Positions 19,664 through 30,465 of a stretch of DNA of 64,000 nucleotides are shown here, piece after piece. Origin of the DNA: Tridacna crocea (taxonomy: Eukaryota; Mollusca; Bivalvia; Cardiida; Cardiidae); NCBI GenBank assembly GCA_943736015.1, contig OX031065.1:27852427-27916426 (forward strand), given 5' to 3'. The notes below the pieces were generated by a model. It did no database searches, was not told where the DNA came from, and saw nothing but the letters and a program-made list of their open reading frames with translations. A program made the translations under genes and the position numbers. The number at the start of each line of letters is the position of its first letter. Within the stretch, counting starts at the first letter, position 1.

Positions 19664-19733
19664 CTTTCCTGTGCCTTGATACAAATTGTTCTAGAGGACT
19701 CATGAAGTCAGCCATGAAGTCAAAACATTTCAT
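19664..19733 (-). CDS. Candidate 5' coding exon
   Basis: On the minus strand an ATG at 19733 (or in frame at 19715) opens MKCFDFMADFMSPLEQFVSR, then HRK, ending at 19664 with AAAG|GTAAGC, a strong donor in phase 1. A stop (TAG) lies in frame 30 nt upstream of the first ATG, so this could be a first coding exon. The LEQFVSRHRK stretch followed by a G-starting codon faintly recalls the N-terminus of OTUD6-type deubiquitinases (..EQLLRRHRKE..). That is only a memory-based resemblance over ten residues, and I did not find the expected following exon. Could be chance. Confidence 0.28.
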
Positions 19734-20213
19734 AAAAGTCAGATACTAGCTGGCTTTTCCATTAAGGGTACATGAAATAAGGAAGTGCTTTATTTTACAT
19801 GTAGTTAAAATCCTAACTAAATGCCAATAAATTTACAGAAATCTTTTTTCTATGACAGTTAACTACTGGTACATGTGTATTTATTGGCCAACATAATGAT
19901 ATGTAAACAGATCGCTCCATGTTATTTTGGAATACCATCACTTTCAAATGGATGAAAATAGATAAAAGGACTGAATAAAGAACTGAAATTAAATCATTGA
20001 GTACAGACAAATTTGAAAGGCAATTACTGTATACTGTGTCAACTTTGGGATTTTTCATTGGCCCACACATTCCACAAAAGTACTCATGTATTTCCCAGGA
20101 AGCAGAATTGAGAGAGATTGGTATACGTTGTAAGAACTTTTATCTCAATCAATGTAAAAGAAATATGTTGTGTAAAACTAAACTCCAAAGCGTATAAGTT
20201 TTTTCTTCAACAG

Positions 20214-20229
20214 AACCTGTATCATGAAG
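20214..20229 (+). CDS. Possible 16-nt micro-exon
   Basis: A very good acceptor (TTTTTTCTTCAACAG) is followed after 16 nt by AAG|GTAAGG. It would encode NLYHE. Too short to judge by content, and a Helentron-like 5' motif starts 14 bp later. Confidence 0.15.
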
Positions 20230-20242
20230 GTAAGGATATGGT

Positions 20243-20285
20243 AACAAGAGGGCAAAACTGACTGCAAGATTCCGCTGGCCTTATA
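20243..20285 (+). mobile_element. Helentron-like 5' end fragment
   Basis: AACAAGAGGGCAAAACTG resembles the 5' termini at 12972 and 60257; nothing else of the element follows. Confidence 0.3.
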
Positions 20286-20560
20286 TAGACGAATTTGTGA
20301 CATGGATTAAGAGCCAGCTCACTTCTAAATTAATGTTTGTTACTATCATAATACTTACGGTTAAAATAATGCTAAAAGGCTTGGTCATACCAGCCAACGG
20401 ATATGTGACGGAGGAAGAACGGACAAAAATATGCAGAATTTGGTTATCTAGTGACAAAATTCATCTCCTCTGCCGCTGGGCTCATGCAATCAGTGTGTGG
20501 AGTGAAGAAGCAATATAATGACCGCATGAGTACCCCATATGTAACTGAAATAACCACATG

Positions 20561-20989
20561 TTTACTGGATATGTACCAGACAATAAACGGTCCATAAACA
20601 GTTATCACCATGTCAGTAACAGACTTGAACCAGACAAAATGGAAGTGCAACTCATGAGAACCTGACAAAACGTTCTTCTAAAGCATGATGAAAGGAAACG
20701 TACCGAATACCAACATACAAGGAATGTACCAATTACGTGACATGCCGAGGTTGTAAATAGTCAGAATGTATCCAGTTTACTGGATATGTACCAGACAATA
20801 AACGGTCCATAAACAGTTATCACCATGCCAGTAACAGACTTGAACCAGACAAAATGGAAGTGCAACGCATGAGAACCCAACAAAACGTTCTTCTAAAGTA
20901 TGATGAAAGGAAATGTACCGAATACCATCTTACAAGGAATGTACCAATTACGTGACATGCCGAGGTTGTAGACAGTCAGATGTATCCAA
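20561..20989 (+). repeat. Tandem duplication, two 215-bp units
   Basis: Units at 20561-20775 and 20776-20989 share TTTACTGGATATGTACCAG, AATAAACGGTCCATAAACAG and CGTGACATGCCGAGGTTGTA with only a few differences, so this is recent. Confidence 0.93.
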
Positions 20990-21086
20990 AGTCTGTAATT
21001 TGAATGTCTCTGTCCATTTTGTCCGTTGTAAATTTTGAACATGCTCGGTAAAGGGATATCATTAAACCAGGATTGTTCTAAGTATA

Positions 21087-21303
21087 TCACCTTACCACAC
21101 AATCCTGACTTTGAATGACCCTCAGAAAGAAAGCTTTCAAAAATATATAGGGAAAAGAAGAAAATGTTAGTAAACAGCGTTTTCTTCTATTCCTACAATG
21201 TTTTCCACCAAAACAAATTTCATTTTTTGACTCCCATTTTATTTGCCATCTATCAATGCTTGCAATTTTGACTAGTCTAAATTTTTGTTGTTTGGTTGAG
21301 AGA
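21087..21303 (+). mobile_element. Family A element, forward, diverged
   Basis: CACCTTACCACACAATCC to TTTGGTTGAGAG. Both arms read AAGAAGAAAA/TTTTCTTCT, a paired change. Confidence 0.77.
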
Positions 21304-21433
21304 TATAGCAAACCTGATGCCTCTGTCCATGTGATACAATGTATCATGTTTTCATTACACTCTATGGTTACCGTCTTTGATCCTTCAAGACAAAATAGAC
21401 GTCATCATATAAGTAGTGTTGATCGCAAAACTT

Positions 21434-21663
21434 AATTATCCCTTTACCAAACTGTCCCATGTTCCACTTTGTGCAAGGCTTCTGAAAACATTGAGGGAAA
21501 GGGCAAATTGCTGCAAACCACCAATGTCTCCTGTTGATGACTTGGAATATTGTTGTTTATCCATCCAAGTGAAAATCTTATACTTTTTCCAAATCAAAAT
21601 TGACAGAGGCAAAATGTTTTCATCATGAACCAGAGCAAAAGGTTGTTGTTTGGTAATAAGTTG
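21434..21663 (+). mobile_element. Family A element, forward, strongly diverged
   Basis: TTATCCCTTTACCAAACTGT to TTGTTTGGTAATAAGTTGA; core arms barely pair. Confidence 0.6.
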
Positions 21664-21704
21664 AGACTGAATGGACATTGTAATCAGTGTTGTTATTTGC
21701 AGAA

Positions 21705-21926
21705 TCTTTACCACATGAGAAAATTTCAGACTAATCCAAATTGAAAGCATCTGCAGACGATAAATTAAATTTGACTAAAAAATTGAAATTTACATTGGGA
21801 AGGGTAGAAAACATTGTGGAAAAAGAAGAAAATGCTGGTTACCAGCATTTTCTCCTATTCCAACAATGTTTTCAAAAGGCTTCTTTCCCAGGTTCATTAA
21901 GTTGGGATTGTGTAGTAATGGGTTAA
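21705..21926 (-). mobile_element. Family A element, reverse, complete
   Basis: AATCTTTACCACATGAGAAA to TGTAGTAATGGGTTAA with good core AAAATGCTGGTTACCAGC. Confidence 0.92.
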
Positions 21927-22113
21927 AGAGAGTGATGAAGCTACCAGAAAATGAAAGGTATCTTGTTACTATCAATGATATATACAAAATAGTTTCTAAA
22001 TCTGTTCCCTGGAGTTTGTGACTCATGGTGGTCACAGAAAAACTAAAAAGCTCCCTGTTATATTCAGATTTGAAGATGAAAAAAAAAAGATCCATGCCAT
22101 GTGAAAAGGGGAC

Positions 22114-22325
22114 TTAACTCTTTACCAAACAACAAAATTATAGACTAGTTCAAATTGAAAGCATTTGCAGGCGACCAAGTGAATGTGACTGAAAAATTGA
22201 AATTCCTTTTGGGAAGGGTAGAAAACATTGTAAGAAAAGGAGAAAATGCTGGTTACCAGCATTTTCTCCTTTTCCAACAATGTTTTCAAACGGCTTCTTT
22301 CTCAGGATTGTATGGTCAAGTGTTG
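22114..22325 (-). mobile_element. Family A element, reverse, A-end shortened
   Basis: TTAACTCTTTACCAAACAAC, intact core, then GGATTGTATGGTCAAGTGTT. Confidence 0.87.
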
Positions 22326-22339
22326 ATGCATTTGCAAAA

Positions 22340-22400
22340 GAGTACATGTTAGCCTGTGTAGGTTGCGCAGGCTGACCTAGGTTGAAAGTTTTAAGCTATT
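22340..22400. repeat. GCCTG-hairpin fragment
   Basis: AGCCTGTGTAGGTTGCGCAG then GCTGACCTAGGTT; same type as 28545-28665. Confidence 0.4.
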
Positions 22401-22442
22401 TATGTTTCAAAAGAGCAGTCTATCACAATATTTGGTCGCTGA

Positions 22443-22752
22443 TTAACTCTTAACCACACAATCCCGACTTTTAAAGACCCCAAGAAAGGAGCTTTGTAGA
22501 CTTAGTCCAAATTGAAAGCATTTGCAGACAAAAAAAATTAATATGACTCGGAAATATAAATTTAATTTGGAAAGGATAGAAACCATTGTTGGAAAAGTAG
22601 AAAATGCTAGTTACCAGCATTTTCTCCTTTTCCAGCAATGTTTTCTATCCTGTTGGAAACAAATTTCAATTTTTGAGTTACATTTATTTTGTTGCCTGCA
22701 AATGCTTTCAATTTGAACCAGTCTAAAACTTTGTAGTTTGGTAAAGAATTAA
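22443..22752. mobile_element. Family A composite: A-end stub, then B-core-B
   Basis: A short A-end (TTAACTCTTAACCACACAAT to 22497) abuts a reverse B-end (CCAAATTGAAAGCATTTGCA), an intact core and a forward B-end (AATGCTTTCAATTTGAACC) ending TAAAGAATTAA. Confidence 0.83.
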
Positions 22753-22976
22753 CCCTTTCCCAAACAAGCCCTTGTTTTTACGTGTCTGCAGTAAAAGTCT
22801 CTTGAAAACACTGTGGGAAAAGGAGAAATTACTCTTAACGAGCAATTTCTCCTTTTCCCACAGTGTTTTCTACCATTTTTGAGAACTTTCTGGCATTTTG
22901 TCCTAATCTAAAATTGTCATCTGCAAACTGTTTTGGTTTGAAAGAATCCAAACTTTGTCATTTGGGAAAAGGTTAA
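22749..22976 (+). mobile_element. Family A element with alternative core (CTTAACGAG centre)
   Basis: TTAACCCTTTCCCAAACAAG to TTTGGGAAAAGGTTAA. Both arms read ACACTGTGGGAAAAGGAG and end AAATTACTC / GAGCAATTT, intermediate between the usual core and the CTCGTGACGAG core. Shares TTAA with the previous element. Confidence 0.87.
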
Positions 22977-22989
22977 GTGATAGTGCTCT

Positions 22990-23225
22990 TCAGATTTGTA
23001 AATTACACATCAAGTCTTGGGCTACTTGAGGGTTTTGGTTCAAGACCCACAGCTAGCCATCTAAAATTACTCTCAGTCTTCCGATAAGATGTCAAACTGA
23101 AGTTCTGAGTGATAATGCTATACACCGATCACATCAAAGAAGTAGGTGTAATTTCCGATGGGCTATGTCCTATATCTCGGATGAGATGTCAAACCAAAGT
23201 CCTGTGTGATGGTGCTTTACACTGA
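22990..23225 (+). repeat. Unclassified repeat with internal duplication
   Basis: AAGATGTCAAACTGAAGT..GTGATAATGCT and GAGATGTCAAACCAAAGT..GTGATGGTGCT are diverged direct repeats ~108 bp apart. GGTTCAAGACCC resembles a B box, so a SINE body is possible. Confidence 0.4.
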
Positions 23226-23230
23226 TTACC

Positions 23231-23463
23231 TTAACCCATTACCACACAATCCCTACTTTTGAAGCCCCCGAGAAAGAAGCCTTTAGAAAACATTGTGGGG
23301 AAAGGAGAAAATGGTGGTAACCAGCATTTTCTCCTTTTCCCACCATGTTTTCTACCCCTTTAAAAAAACAAATTTCAAATTGTCAGTCACTTTTATTTTG
23401 TCGTCTGCAAAATGCTTTCAATTTGGACCAGTCTAAAATTTTGTCGTTTGGTAGAGAGCTTAA
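23231..23463 (+). mobile_element. Family A element, forward, complete
   Basis: TTAACCCATTACCACACAAT to TTTGGTAGAGAGCTTAA with a near-perfect core (one change GGTGG on the left). Confidence 0.95.
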
Positions 23464-23571
23464 TTACCAGGTGTAACTTAGGATGGGTTTTGTCCTGTAT
23501 CTTGTATTATTTCTCACCCCCCCCCCCCCCAGCACATAGCTAACAACTTTATAGGGGGAACATTACCCATA

Positions 23572-24876
23572 CAGGGTTCATACAGGCAAGTGCCGACTAA
23601 ATTCAAGGACTTTTCAAGTACATAAAACTAATTTTCAAGGACCTTTTTTTTTAACATAATACCTACCTTTTTTAAGCCAAAGACAGGTTTTCTTTGATTT
23701 TCTTAAACACAATGAGATTAGGAATGGTCAGTTCTGCCCCTGACAGCGACGCCGTAGTTGTACTTTCATTTTTTTTTTTTACACTCAGACTTGTTTTTAT
23801 CATTTATGACTGTACATTTTACAAAATAGTCTGAAAACATTCCAGTCATGGACTTTCCATTTTCTTAATGCAACTCGCTTTTGGAATGAGACCGGAGCGC
23901 GCTTTCACACATGCAAGCAATATTGATTTCTTTTCCGCAAAGTTCTTCAACAAAGGGCTTTATAAATATCGTTTGTTTCGTTGACCTAAGGGTATTTTCT
24001 GGACTAATCACTACGGAAAACACATTTCCTTATTCTAATTTCTAGAAATCCGGAATTGAAACGCAAGTAAATCACTAACCCTTGCAGACAATAACTTTAC
24101 GAAAAGATAAATCACGCAAAGGGAGATAATGCTTACAATACTACTAGACCCCCGGTCGATTACCATATAAAGTAGATATAGCACCTACACGGCGGGGAAT
24201 CACGTGACACAACAACAACAACAATGACTGTTATTTGAAAAAATTCCCCAACTTCAGGTAAGAAAATCTTCAATAATTCCGTTTATACGTGACCGATTAG
24301 AATTTGGTTTGAAGCAGAGAAGGCGGAAGGACTCCGGGGATTGGGTTGATGTGTTAGATTTTTTAAACAACACCTGATAAAAAAGTTATTGACGAGCGAA
24401 CAAATTATCCAGGGTAAAAAATTTGTTTGCTTGTCAATAACTTTTTTATTTTCCAATCGGTCATGTATTAACGGAATTATTGAAGATTTTCTTACCTGAA
24501 GTCGGGGAATTTTTTCAAATAACGGTCATTGTTGTTGTTGTTGTGTCACGTGATTCCCCGCCGTGACCTAAAAACATGGAACCGGTATTAATGCAGTCGT
24601 TTCGTACCATTATACTTTCGTACCTGATAAAAGTGTCTTACACATTTTTGGACTCGGAAGCGACGTAGATGTATTGGACGCCATTTTTTTATGTAATTTT
24701 CTTGTTTTGTCATTGCTAAAGCAATTTTTAGTAGTATTTACTAATCGTTATGCAAAAAGCCTGAAATTCAAGTAGTTTTCAAGGCTAGATATGAATTTTC
24801 AAGACAAAACTCTGTTTCAAGGACTTTTCAAGACTACCCCTCATTTTCAAGCATTTTCAAGCCTGTGCGAACCTTG
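23572..24876. mobile_element. hAT-like non-autonomous element, 1.3 kb
   Basis: TIR CAGGGTTCATACAGGC and, at the right, GCCTGTGCGAACCTTG. Flanked by CCCATA on both sides (23566-23571, 24877-24882). Subterminal TTCAAGGACTTTTCAAG motifs recur at both ends. No transposase frame. Split by the 378-bp MITE below. Confidence 0.62.
24188..24565. mobile_element. Foldback MITE with 5-bp target duplication
   Basis: Inverted arms of ~110 bp begin CACGGCGGGGAATCACGTGA, continue (ACA)n and AATGACNGTTATTTGAAAAA. An inner palindrome (AAGTTATTGACGAGCGAACA...) lies at the centre. ACCTA flanks both ends (24183-24187, 24566-24570). A CAC..GTG end and 5-bp duplication would fit a Transib-like source, but that is an inference. 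Confidence 0.88.
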
Positions 24877-25062
24877 CCCATATGAGCAACCAGTGGCAAC
24901 AATAAATCAATGGAAAATTGATGAAAGGCATGATTGCCAAAATGCATTACAAAATATAAGACAGTGCAAATAAAAAATCTGTCTCTTCAGAGTTTGCACT
25001 GTTGCATGTGACACACAATGATTGAAAAATTTTAACCAATATAATTTCATCTTAACTAAATC

Positions 25063-25290
25063 TTAAATCTTACCAAACAACAAAATTGTAGTCCAGTCCA
25101 AATTGAAAGAATCTGCAGAAGACAACATATGTATGGTTCAAAAATTGAAAATTGTCTTGGGGAAGGTTGAAAACATTGTGGGAAAAGGAGAAAACGCTGG
25201 TTACCAGCATTTTCTCCTTTTCCCACAATGTTTTCAAAAGGCTCCTTTCTCAGGGTCATTAAAAGTCAGGATTGTGTGGTAAAGAGTTAA
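25063..25290 (-). mobile_element. Family A element, reverse, complete
   Basis: TTAAATCTTACCAAACAACA to GTGTGGTAAAGAGTTAA with a nearly perfect core. Confidence 0.95.
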
Positions 25291-25864
25291 ACAATGCTAA
25301 GTTGTTCAAACCAATTGACTTGTACCATAATTTATTGGGCTCTTAGAGCCAATAAGCCTTTCCACATGCAACAAACCATAACCCACCATGACCAACCTGT
25401 AACAGTACTTGAACACCTTTGATAGAATAAGGCTGGTAAGCAAATTGATAACACACCTTAGTTACTAGAGCATCAGCCAGTGAGTGAGCCCAAGTGGTAT
25501 TTAAGTTGAATAATTAACAAGGCAAGCCTTTAATAGCTTACTAGCTTTCCTCAAGCACAGTATTGTGTCCAATACTGTACTTATCTGACTGTATTTAACA
25601 CTCAGCCTCTTTATTGGTTGTGAGCAGCATCCAGTCTTACTGTTGACTTATTGTACAATGATCTGAATATTTTGTGATATTTGAATTACAAGGCCTGGAT
25701 AAGTTGAGAAGAATTTTAAGAAAACTATAGCAGTATCACAGAAAAGGTAATGATTTTTTTTCTATTTTCAAGATTTTTAAGTGATTTTAAAGAAATGATT
25801 TATAAGTTAATCTAAAATCTAATTCACAGTTATTTCTAACTGACTTCTACTTAGTCCATGGGAT
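25291..25864. other. No recognised feature
   Basis: Low-copy AT-rich sequence; no splice-bounded frame stood out. Confidence 0.35.
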
Positions 25865-26005
25865 GTCAAACAACTAAATTCTAGACTGGTCCAAACTGAA
25901 AGCAGTTGTGGATGACAAAATAAAAGTGACTGAAAATTTGTAATTTCTGTTGGGTAGGGAAAAACATTGTAGGAAAAGGAGAAAATGCTGGTTAACCTTA
26001 GTCTT
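25865..26005 (-). mobile_element. Family A element, reverse, truncated in the core
   Basis: CAAACAACTAAATTCTAGAC to AAAATGCTGGTTAACC; the right arm and A-end are missing. Confidence 0.65.
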
Positions 26006-26011
26006 TTATTT

Positions 26012-26234
26012 TTACCCCACAAAAAAATGTTATAAATCAATCCAAATTGAAAGCATTGACAGAACAAAAAAATAAATGCGACTCAAAAACTTAAAATTCA
26101 TTTTGGGGAGGGTAGAAAACATCATGGGAAAAAGGAGAAAATACTTGTTACCAGCATTTTCTCCATTTCTCACAATGATTAAAAAATGTCTTTTCTATCA
26201 GGGTTTGTGAAATAAGGATTATGCGGTAAAAGAG
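26012..26234 (-). mobile_element. Family A element, reverse, diverged
   Basis: ATCCAAATTGAAAGCATTGA, core TACTTGTTACCAGCATTTTC, end TTATGCGGTAAAAGAG. Confidence 0.77.
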
Positions 26235-27194
26235 GAAAAAAATTCACCATTCTTTCTTCTTTTTACACCACTGTTAAAAAAAAAGAAAAATGTTTTGTTT
26301 CCTTTCATTTTAAAGAAAGGAAACAAGCTTTTTCCTGGACAAGGAATTCTAAGATATGTAAAACAACAATTATTAAATACACCTGCCATCCTCTTCAAAA
26401 CTGTTGTTTATTGAATGATTCAGACTTCTTCTGTTCTTTAAAGCCTGTTTTCATTTTAAAATGAGTCTGAGGCTGGAGGTTTTTAAATTTGCTTTTTTTT
26501 AAATGTACCTTTTAAACAGGACAGCCTGCAAATGAAAACAAGTTGTTTACAATGTCTTTTTTTTTTAACTTTCAATTAAGTTGTAATATACTGATTGTAT
26601 GATATGTACATATTTAAGTTCTACTAGAATTTGTTAAACCCACAACAACTAATATGCATTTTTTATGCCCCTGCAGTAGTCACTTTTTGAATTCATTGAG
26701 ATAAATGGAATGAATGAATGTTGTTTTATGGCGCATCGACAACTTTGGTCATTTAGCGCGCATATCTATGTTAAAAGATAATACACGTGAGATAAATGGA
26801 GTGATTACTTTTGCAAAGAAATCGCTTCTTTTCTCACAATGGTCTCCTTACAGTTAAGAAAAGGCATTTTCCTAATCCAAGCCTGTATGACTTTTATCTC
26901 TCATGTATAAATATTTTGTCAAACACCAGCCTTTGTTTCAAATACAGTTAAATCTTTTTCTGTCCACAGGAAAGCTTTCATAGATATGTAAAAAAATTGA
27001 TTTAAAACTTTTTTTAAAAGTACATGTCATAAGAGAAGATTTAAAACTATTTTAAAAGTAATAGCTAATATTAAAGAAAAAAGCCTTTGAAATTCACATC
27101 TTTTTACTAAATGTGATGGGTGGAAGAAGTAGCATTATATGTAGAGAAAATGCCATAATATTTTATCAATAAATTGTCAAAGTATTCTTCTGTT
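26235..27194. other. No gene seen; one small hairpin
   Basis: AT-rich. A 12-bp perfect hairpin TTGTTTCCTTTC / GAAAGGAAACAA lies at 26295-26326. The stretch TTTTATGGCGCATCGACAA at about 26720 may be a SINE tail remnant. Confidence 0.4.
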
Positions 27195-27417
27195 TTAACT
27201 CTACCAAGCAACGCCAGGTTTTCTCGACTCTGAGGAAGAGACCTTCCGAAAACATTGTTGAAAAGGAGAAAATTTTCTGCTTTTACAAAAGCATTTTTTA
27301 CCTTTCCCAAAAACAAATTTAAATTTTTGAGTCATATGAGTCATTTTTATTTTGTTGTATGCTTATGCTATCAATTGGGACCAGTCTAAAATTCTGTCAT
27401 ATGGTAATAAAGTTTAA
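27195..27417 (+). mobile_element. Family A element, forward, core damaged
   Basis: TTAACTCTACCAAGCAACGC to ATATGGTAATAAAGTTTAA. The centre CTGGTAACCAG is missing. Confidence 0.8.
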
Positions 27418-27448
27418 AAGAGAAAGTTGTTGCAGTATTTTCCTATTT

Positions 27449-27676
27449 TTAACCCTTTACCAAACAATTGCTGGTTTTTACGACCCAGAGATATAAGCCT
27501 TTTGAAAACATTGTGAGAAAAGGAGAAAATGCTGGTAACCAGCATTTTCTTCTTATCTCACAATGTTTTCTACCCTGCTGGAAACAAATTTCAATTTCTG
27601 AGTTATGCTTATTTTGTCGTCTGCAAATGCCTTCAGCTTGGACCAGTCCAAAATTTTGTTGTTTGGTAAAGAGTTC
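27449..27676 (+). mobile_element. Family A element, forward, complete
   Basis: TTAACCCTTTACCAAACAAT to TTTGGTAAAGAGTTC. Both arms read TTGTGAGA rather than TTGTGGGA (paired change). Confidence 0.95.
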
Positions 27677-27810
27677 AGGCGAACACTATTGAAGAATTTT
27701 CATAATTATTTGATTAAGTGTTTAAATTCGACAGTTTCCTTCCCCAGATATTCGTATGTCATTCCTTTTGTAAGTTCTCTGGACGGTTTCCTTCCCAGGT
27801 CACTCCTTTC

Positions 27811-28039
27811 TTAACCCATTACCACTTAGTCCCTACTTTTGATGCACCTGAGAAAGACGGCTTTAGAAAACATTGTGGGAAAAGGAGAAAATGCTGGTAA
27901 CCAGCATTTTCTCCTTTTCCCACAATGTTTTCTATCTTTCACAAAACAAATTTGAAATTTTCAGTCACTTTTATTTTGTCGTCTGCAAATGCTTTCGATT
28001 TGAACAAATCTAAAATTTTGTAGTTTGGTAATGAGTCAA
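27811..28039 (+). mobile_element. Family A element, forward, perfect core
   Basis: TTAACCCATTACCACTTAGT to GTTTGGTAATGAGTCAA; both arms at consensus. Confidence 0.96.
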
Positions 28040-28045
28040 GTCCTC

Positions 28046-28421
28046 TTAAAGGCCCAGTAAAGGCTAAAATATCAATGTAGGTGTCATAATTAATACATTT
28101 AAATTTAAATCATACCGTTTAAAGGTATGAAAAATATTGTGGAGATGACAGCCTTGTTCTTGTGTGGTTGGGCCATATATACCAGTCGCTGGTGGAAAAA
28201 GGAATTCTAAAATGGGCCAAAAAGTAAACAAAAGACACCATTCCCTGGCAGGTTTTAGACTTGTTTTGAAATTAATTTCTCTGTCAGGCATTAACACTTG
28301 CACCAACTGTACAATGGCATCATTAACGTAACAATAATTACCATATTTTTAAATAGTATGATATAAAATCATTGCATTTAAACACCCACTTTGATTATAT
28401 TTGGCCTTTACTGTTACTTTT
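28046..28421. mobile_element. MITE E, copy 1
   Basis: TTAAAGGCCCAGTAAAGGC at the left mirrors TTTGGCCTTTACTGTTAC at the right. Shares AAATCATACCGTTTAAAGG and a TCGCTGG..GGAAT block with 28738 and 53096. Confidence 0.65.
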
Positions 28422-28489
28422 ACCTAAGTGTTTTTAAAAATGTATGTTTCTATAAATGTATGAGGCATACTTTTAGAAAAGGGGGCTTA

Positions 28490-28523
28490 ATGTAAAAACC
28501 AGGGATTGTTTGGTAAAGGATTA
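28490..28523 (-). mobile_element. Family A A-end fragment
   Basis: AAACCAGGGATTGTTTGGTA then AAGGATTAA. Confidence 0.55.
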
Positions 28524-28544
28524 ATCCTAAGGTAGACTGGTCCT

Positions 28545-28665
28545 TTGACATACAGAAAATTGACAATGAGCTGAATGTTTTGACCCAGGTGAGCCTGCCC
28601 AGACTGTGCAGCCTGACCTGGGTCAATACTTTTCGCAGATGCATTAAGCCCTTTTTCACAGAGCA
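28545..28665. repeat. GCCTG hairpin element
   Basis: TTTTGACCCAGGTGAGCCTG inverted as CAGCCTGACCTGGGTCAA around an AGACTG loop, then TTCGCAGATGCATTAAGCCC. Confidence 0.65.
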
Positions 28666-28737
28666 AGGTTCATATCCATCTGCTTTTGCCCTTAACTTTT
28701 TCTCTTTAGTCTCCTCTCCCTTTTTTTAAAAGCACCA

Positions 28738-29118
28738 TTAAAGTCACAGTTGTGGCAAAAAGTTAACAACTGCGTGCTAAAATTCACCTAGATTTAAATC
28801 GTACCATTTAAAAGTATGTAAATTATTGTGAAGATGATAATCTCTTATTGTACCATTGGTCCCATGTTAGTCTCTGGCAGGACTGGCAGGAAAATAAAAT
28901 TTCAACTTAGGTAAAAAATAACCAAAAAAAAAAGAGCAACCTGGCAACTTTTGCCCAAATTTTACATTTTACTTTCCTGCCAAAGACAAACAAATAGATG
29001 GACCCTACATTAACAGATTGTCAGCCTTGCAATGATTTCCATTATTTGGAATGGATGATTTATATTTCAATGCATTTTACCATTCCCCGTTTCATTTTGG
29101 TTGCCACTGGGCCTTTAA
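28738..29118. mobile_element. MITE E, copy 2, TTAA at both ends
   Basis: TTAAAGTCACAGTTGTGGC to GCCACTGGGCCTTTAA, 381 bp; body AAATCGTACCATTTAAAAG. Confidence 0.7.
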
Positions 29119-29176
29119 CTTACACACATATTTATAATTTATGAAAAATAAACTAGTCATCTCACATGGTGGACAA

Positions 29177-29740
29177 CTAAAGCCGTGTTTACTGGCGAGC
29201 GGTAACTGTAGCTGTAGATCGGCAGAGCAGCGGGTTTTTTTTTGCCACTTACTGCTCGCTGCCAGAGTGGTCCAAGGGGCATTCATATCCACTTGCCGCT
29301 AGCTGCTGCACACGTCATGGAGGGGATTTCCAAGAATTACCTTCGCTTTGTATCAAGAAAACATGTGCAAAACAGAACAAATTGCATTGAAACACATTGC
29401 TCCCTCGACATCCTATATTCGAAGAATTTGTCAAGTTCTTTAGCTAGGGTATGAAAAATGCAGTGTCTTTGGCAACTCGTTAATATCAAACGGACATTCC
29501 ATCAGCAACCACTTCTCTTCCTTTTTTGCTTCAACTGTAGCATACATAATCCAATAATAATGATATCTTGATCATGATGTTCTAGAGCTGGCCGTATGGG
29601 GACCAAGGTGGAAAAGAAAACCGCTACTGCTACATCGTGTCAATAAACACAAACTCCAGTTGAAAAAGAAAAACGCTGCCGCTACCGATGCTACCGCAGC
29701 TGCCGCTACAGTAACTGCTCGCCACTAAACAAAGCTTTAG
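29177..29740. mobile_element. Inverted-repeat element, 564 bp
   Basis: CTAAAGCCGTGTTTACTGGC and GAGCGGTAACTGTAGCTG are mirrored by CAGTAACTGCTCGCCACTAA and ACAAAGCTTTAG. Subterminal GC-rich CCGCTACCG motifs. Superfamily uncertain (hAT or PIF-like ends); no clear target duplication. Confidence 0.78.
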
Positions 29741-30107
29741 AATGTTCATAAAAATGACTCTGACTTTTCTTTTCATGTACTTTCATGTACAGGACAGGTG
29801 TTCTAGTGCATCAAACTTCTAAAGTATTCTGGGGATGGTTACTTCAAAGTGTAGCTCGGAAGAGGTCCTTCTAAAATGTCATTGCTTGTCAAGGACTGTA
29901 CTTATCACCCCTTCTCAAACAATGTTCAGCCATTCCTGGTTTAATAGATACTTTAAGCCAATTGACAATTTGGTATAATAGCCCAAGAAGACTTAATTAA
30001 AACCTTAATTGGACATTAAATTGCTCCAACTATATTTAAACCTTATCCAATAAGTGTTCTGAGTAAAAAATACTGTATTTTTCCTAGACTGGAGTATTGT
30101 AAGTCTG
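29741..30107. other. No recognised feature
   Basis: Contains a short tandem TTTCATGTACTTTCATGTAC near 29770-29790; otherwise nothing. Confidence 0.35.
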
Positions 30108-30329
30108 TTAACCTTTTTACCAAACAATCTCTGGTTTTCACAACCCTGAGTTTTGAAAACATTGTGGGAAAAGGAGAAAATGCTGGTAACCAGCATTTTC
30201 TCCTTTTCCTACAATGTTTTCTACCCACCCAAAGCGAACTTGGATTTTTATTTCCATTAATTTTGTTGTCTACAAATGCTTTAAATTTGCAGAAGTCTAA
30301 TAAAATTTTGTTGTTTGGTAAAGAGGTAA
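30108..30329 (+). mobile_element. Family A element, forward, complete
   Basis: TTAACCTTTTTACCAAACAA to TTTGGTAAAGAGGTAA; near-perfect core. Confidence 0.93.
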
Positions 30330-30465
30330 ACTGGGCATTTTCATAAAAGAATGTTAATACTTCAGTATATGGAATACAGAATAACAAAAGTATTGTCTTC
30401 CCACCTGATTAAAAGTTGACAGTCAATTAGTACCTACTTCAAAAACTGTTAAACTTCCTAATGCT

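Noticed and set aside
24250..24500. Donor-like CAG|GTAAGA on both strands
   Set aside because: It is part of the inverted arms of the foldback MITE, so it occurs twice by structure.
29092..29292. 66-codon minus-strand frame in a GC-richer stretch
   Set aside because: It spans the left arm of the inverted-repeat element 29177-29740.
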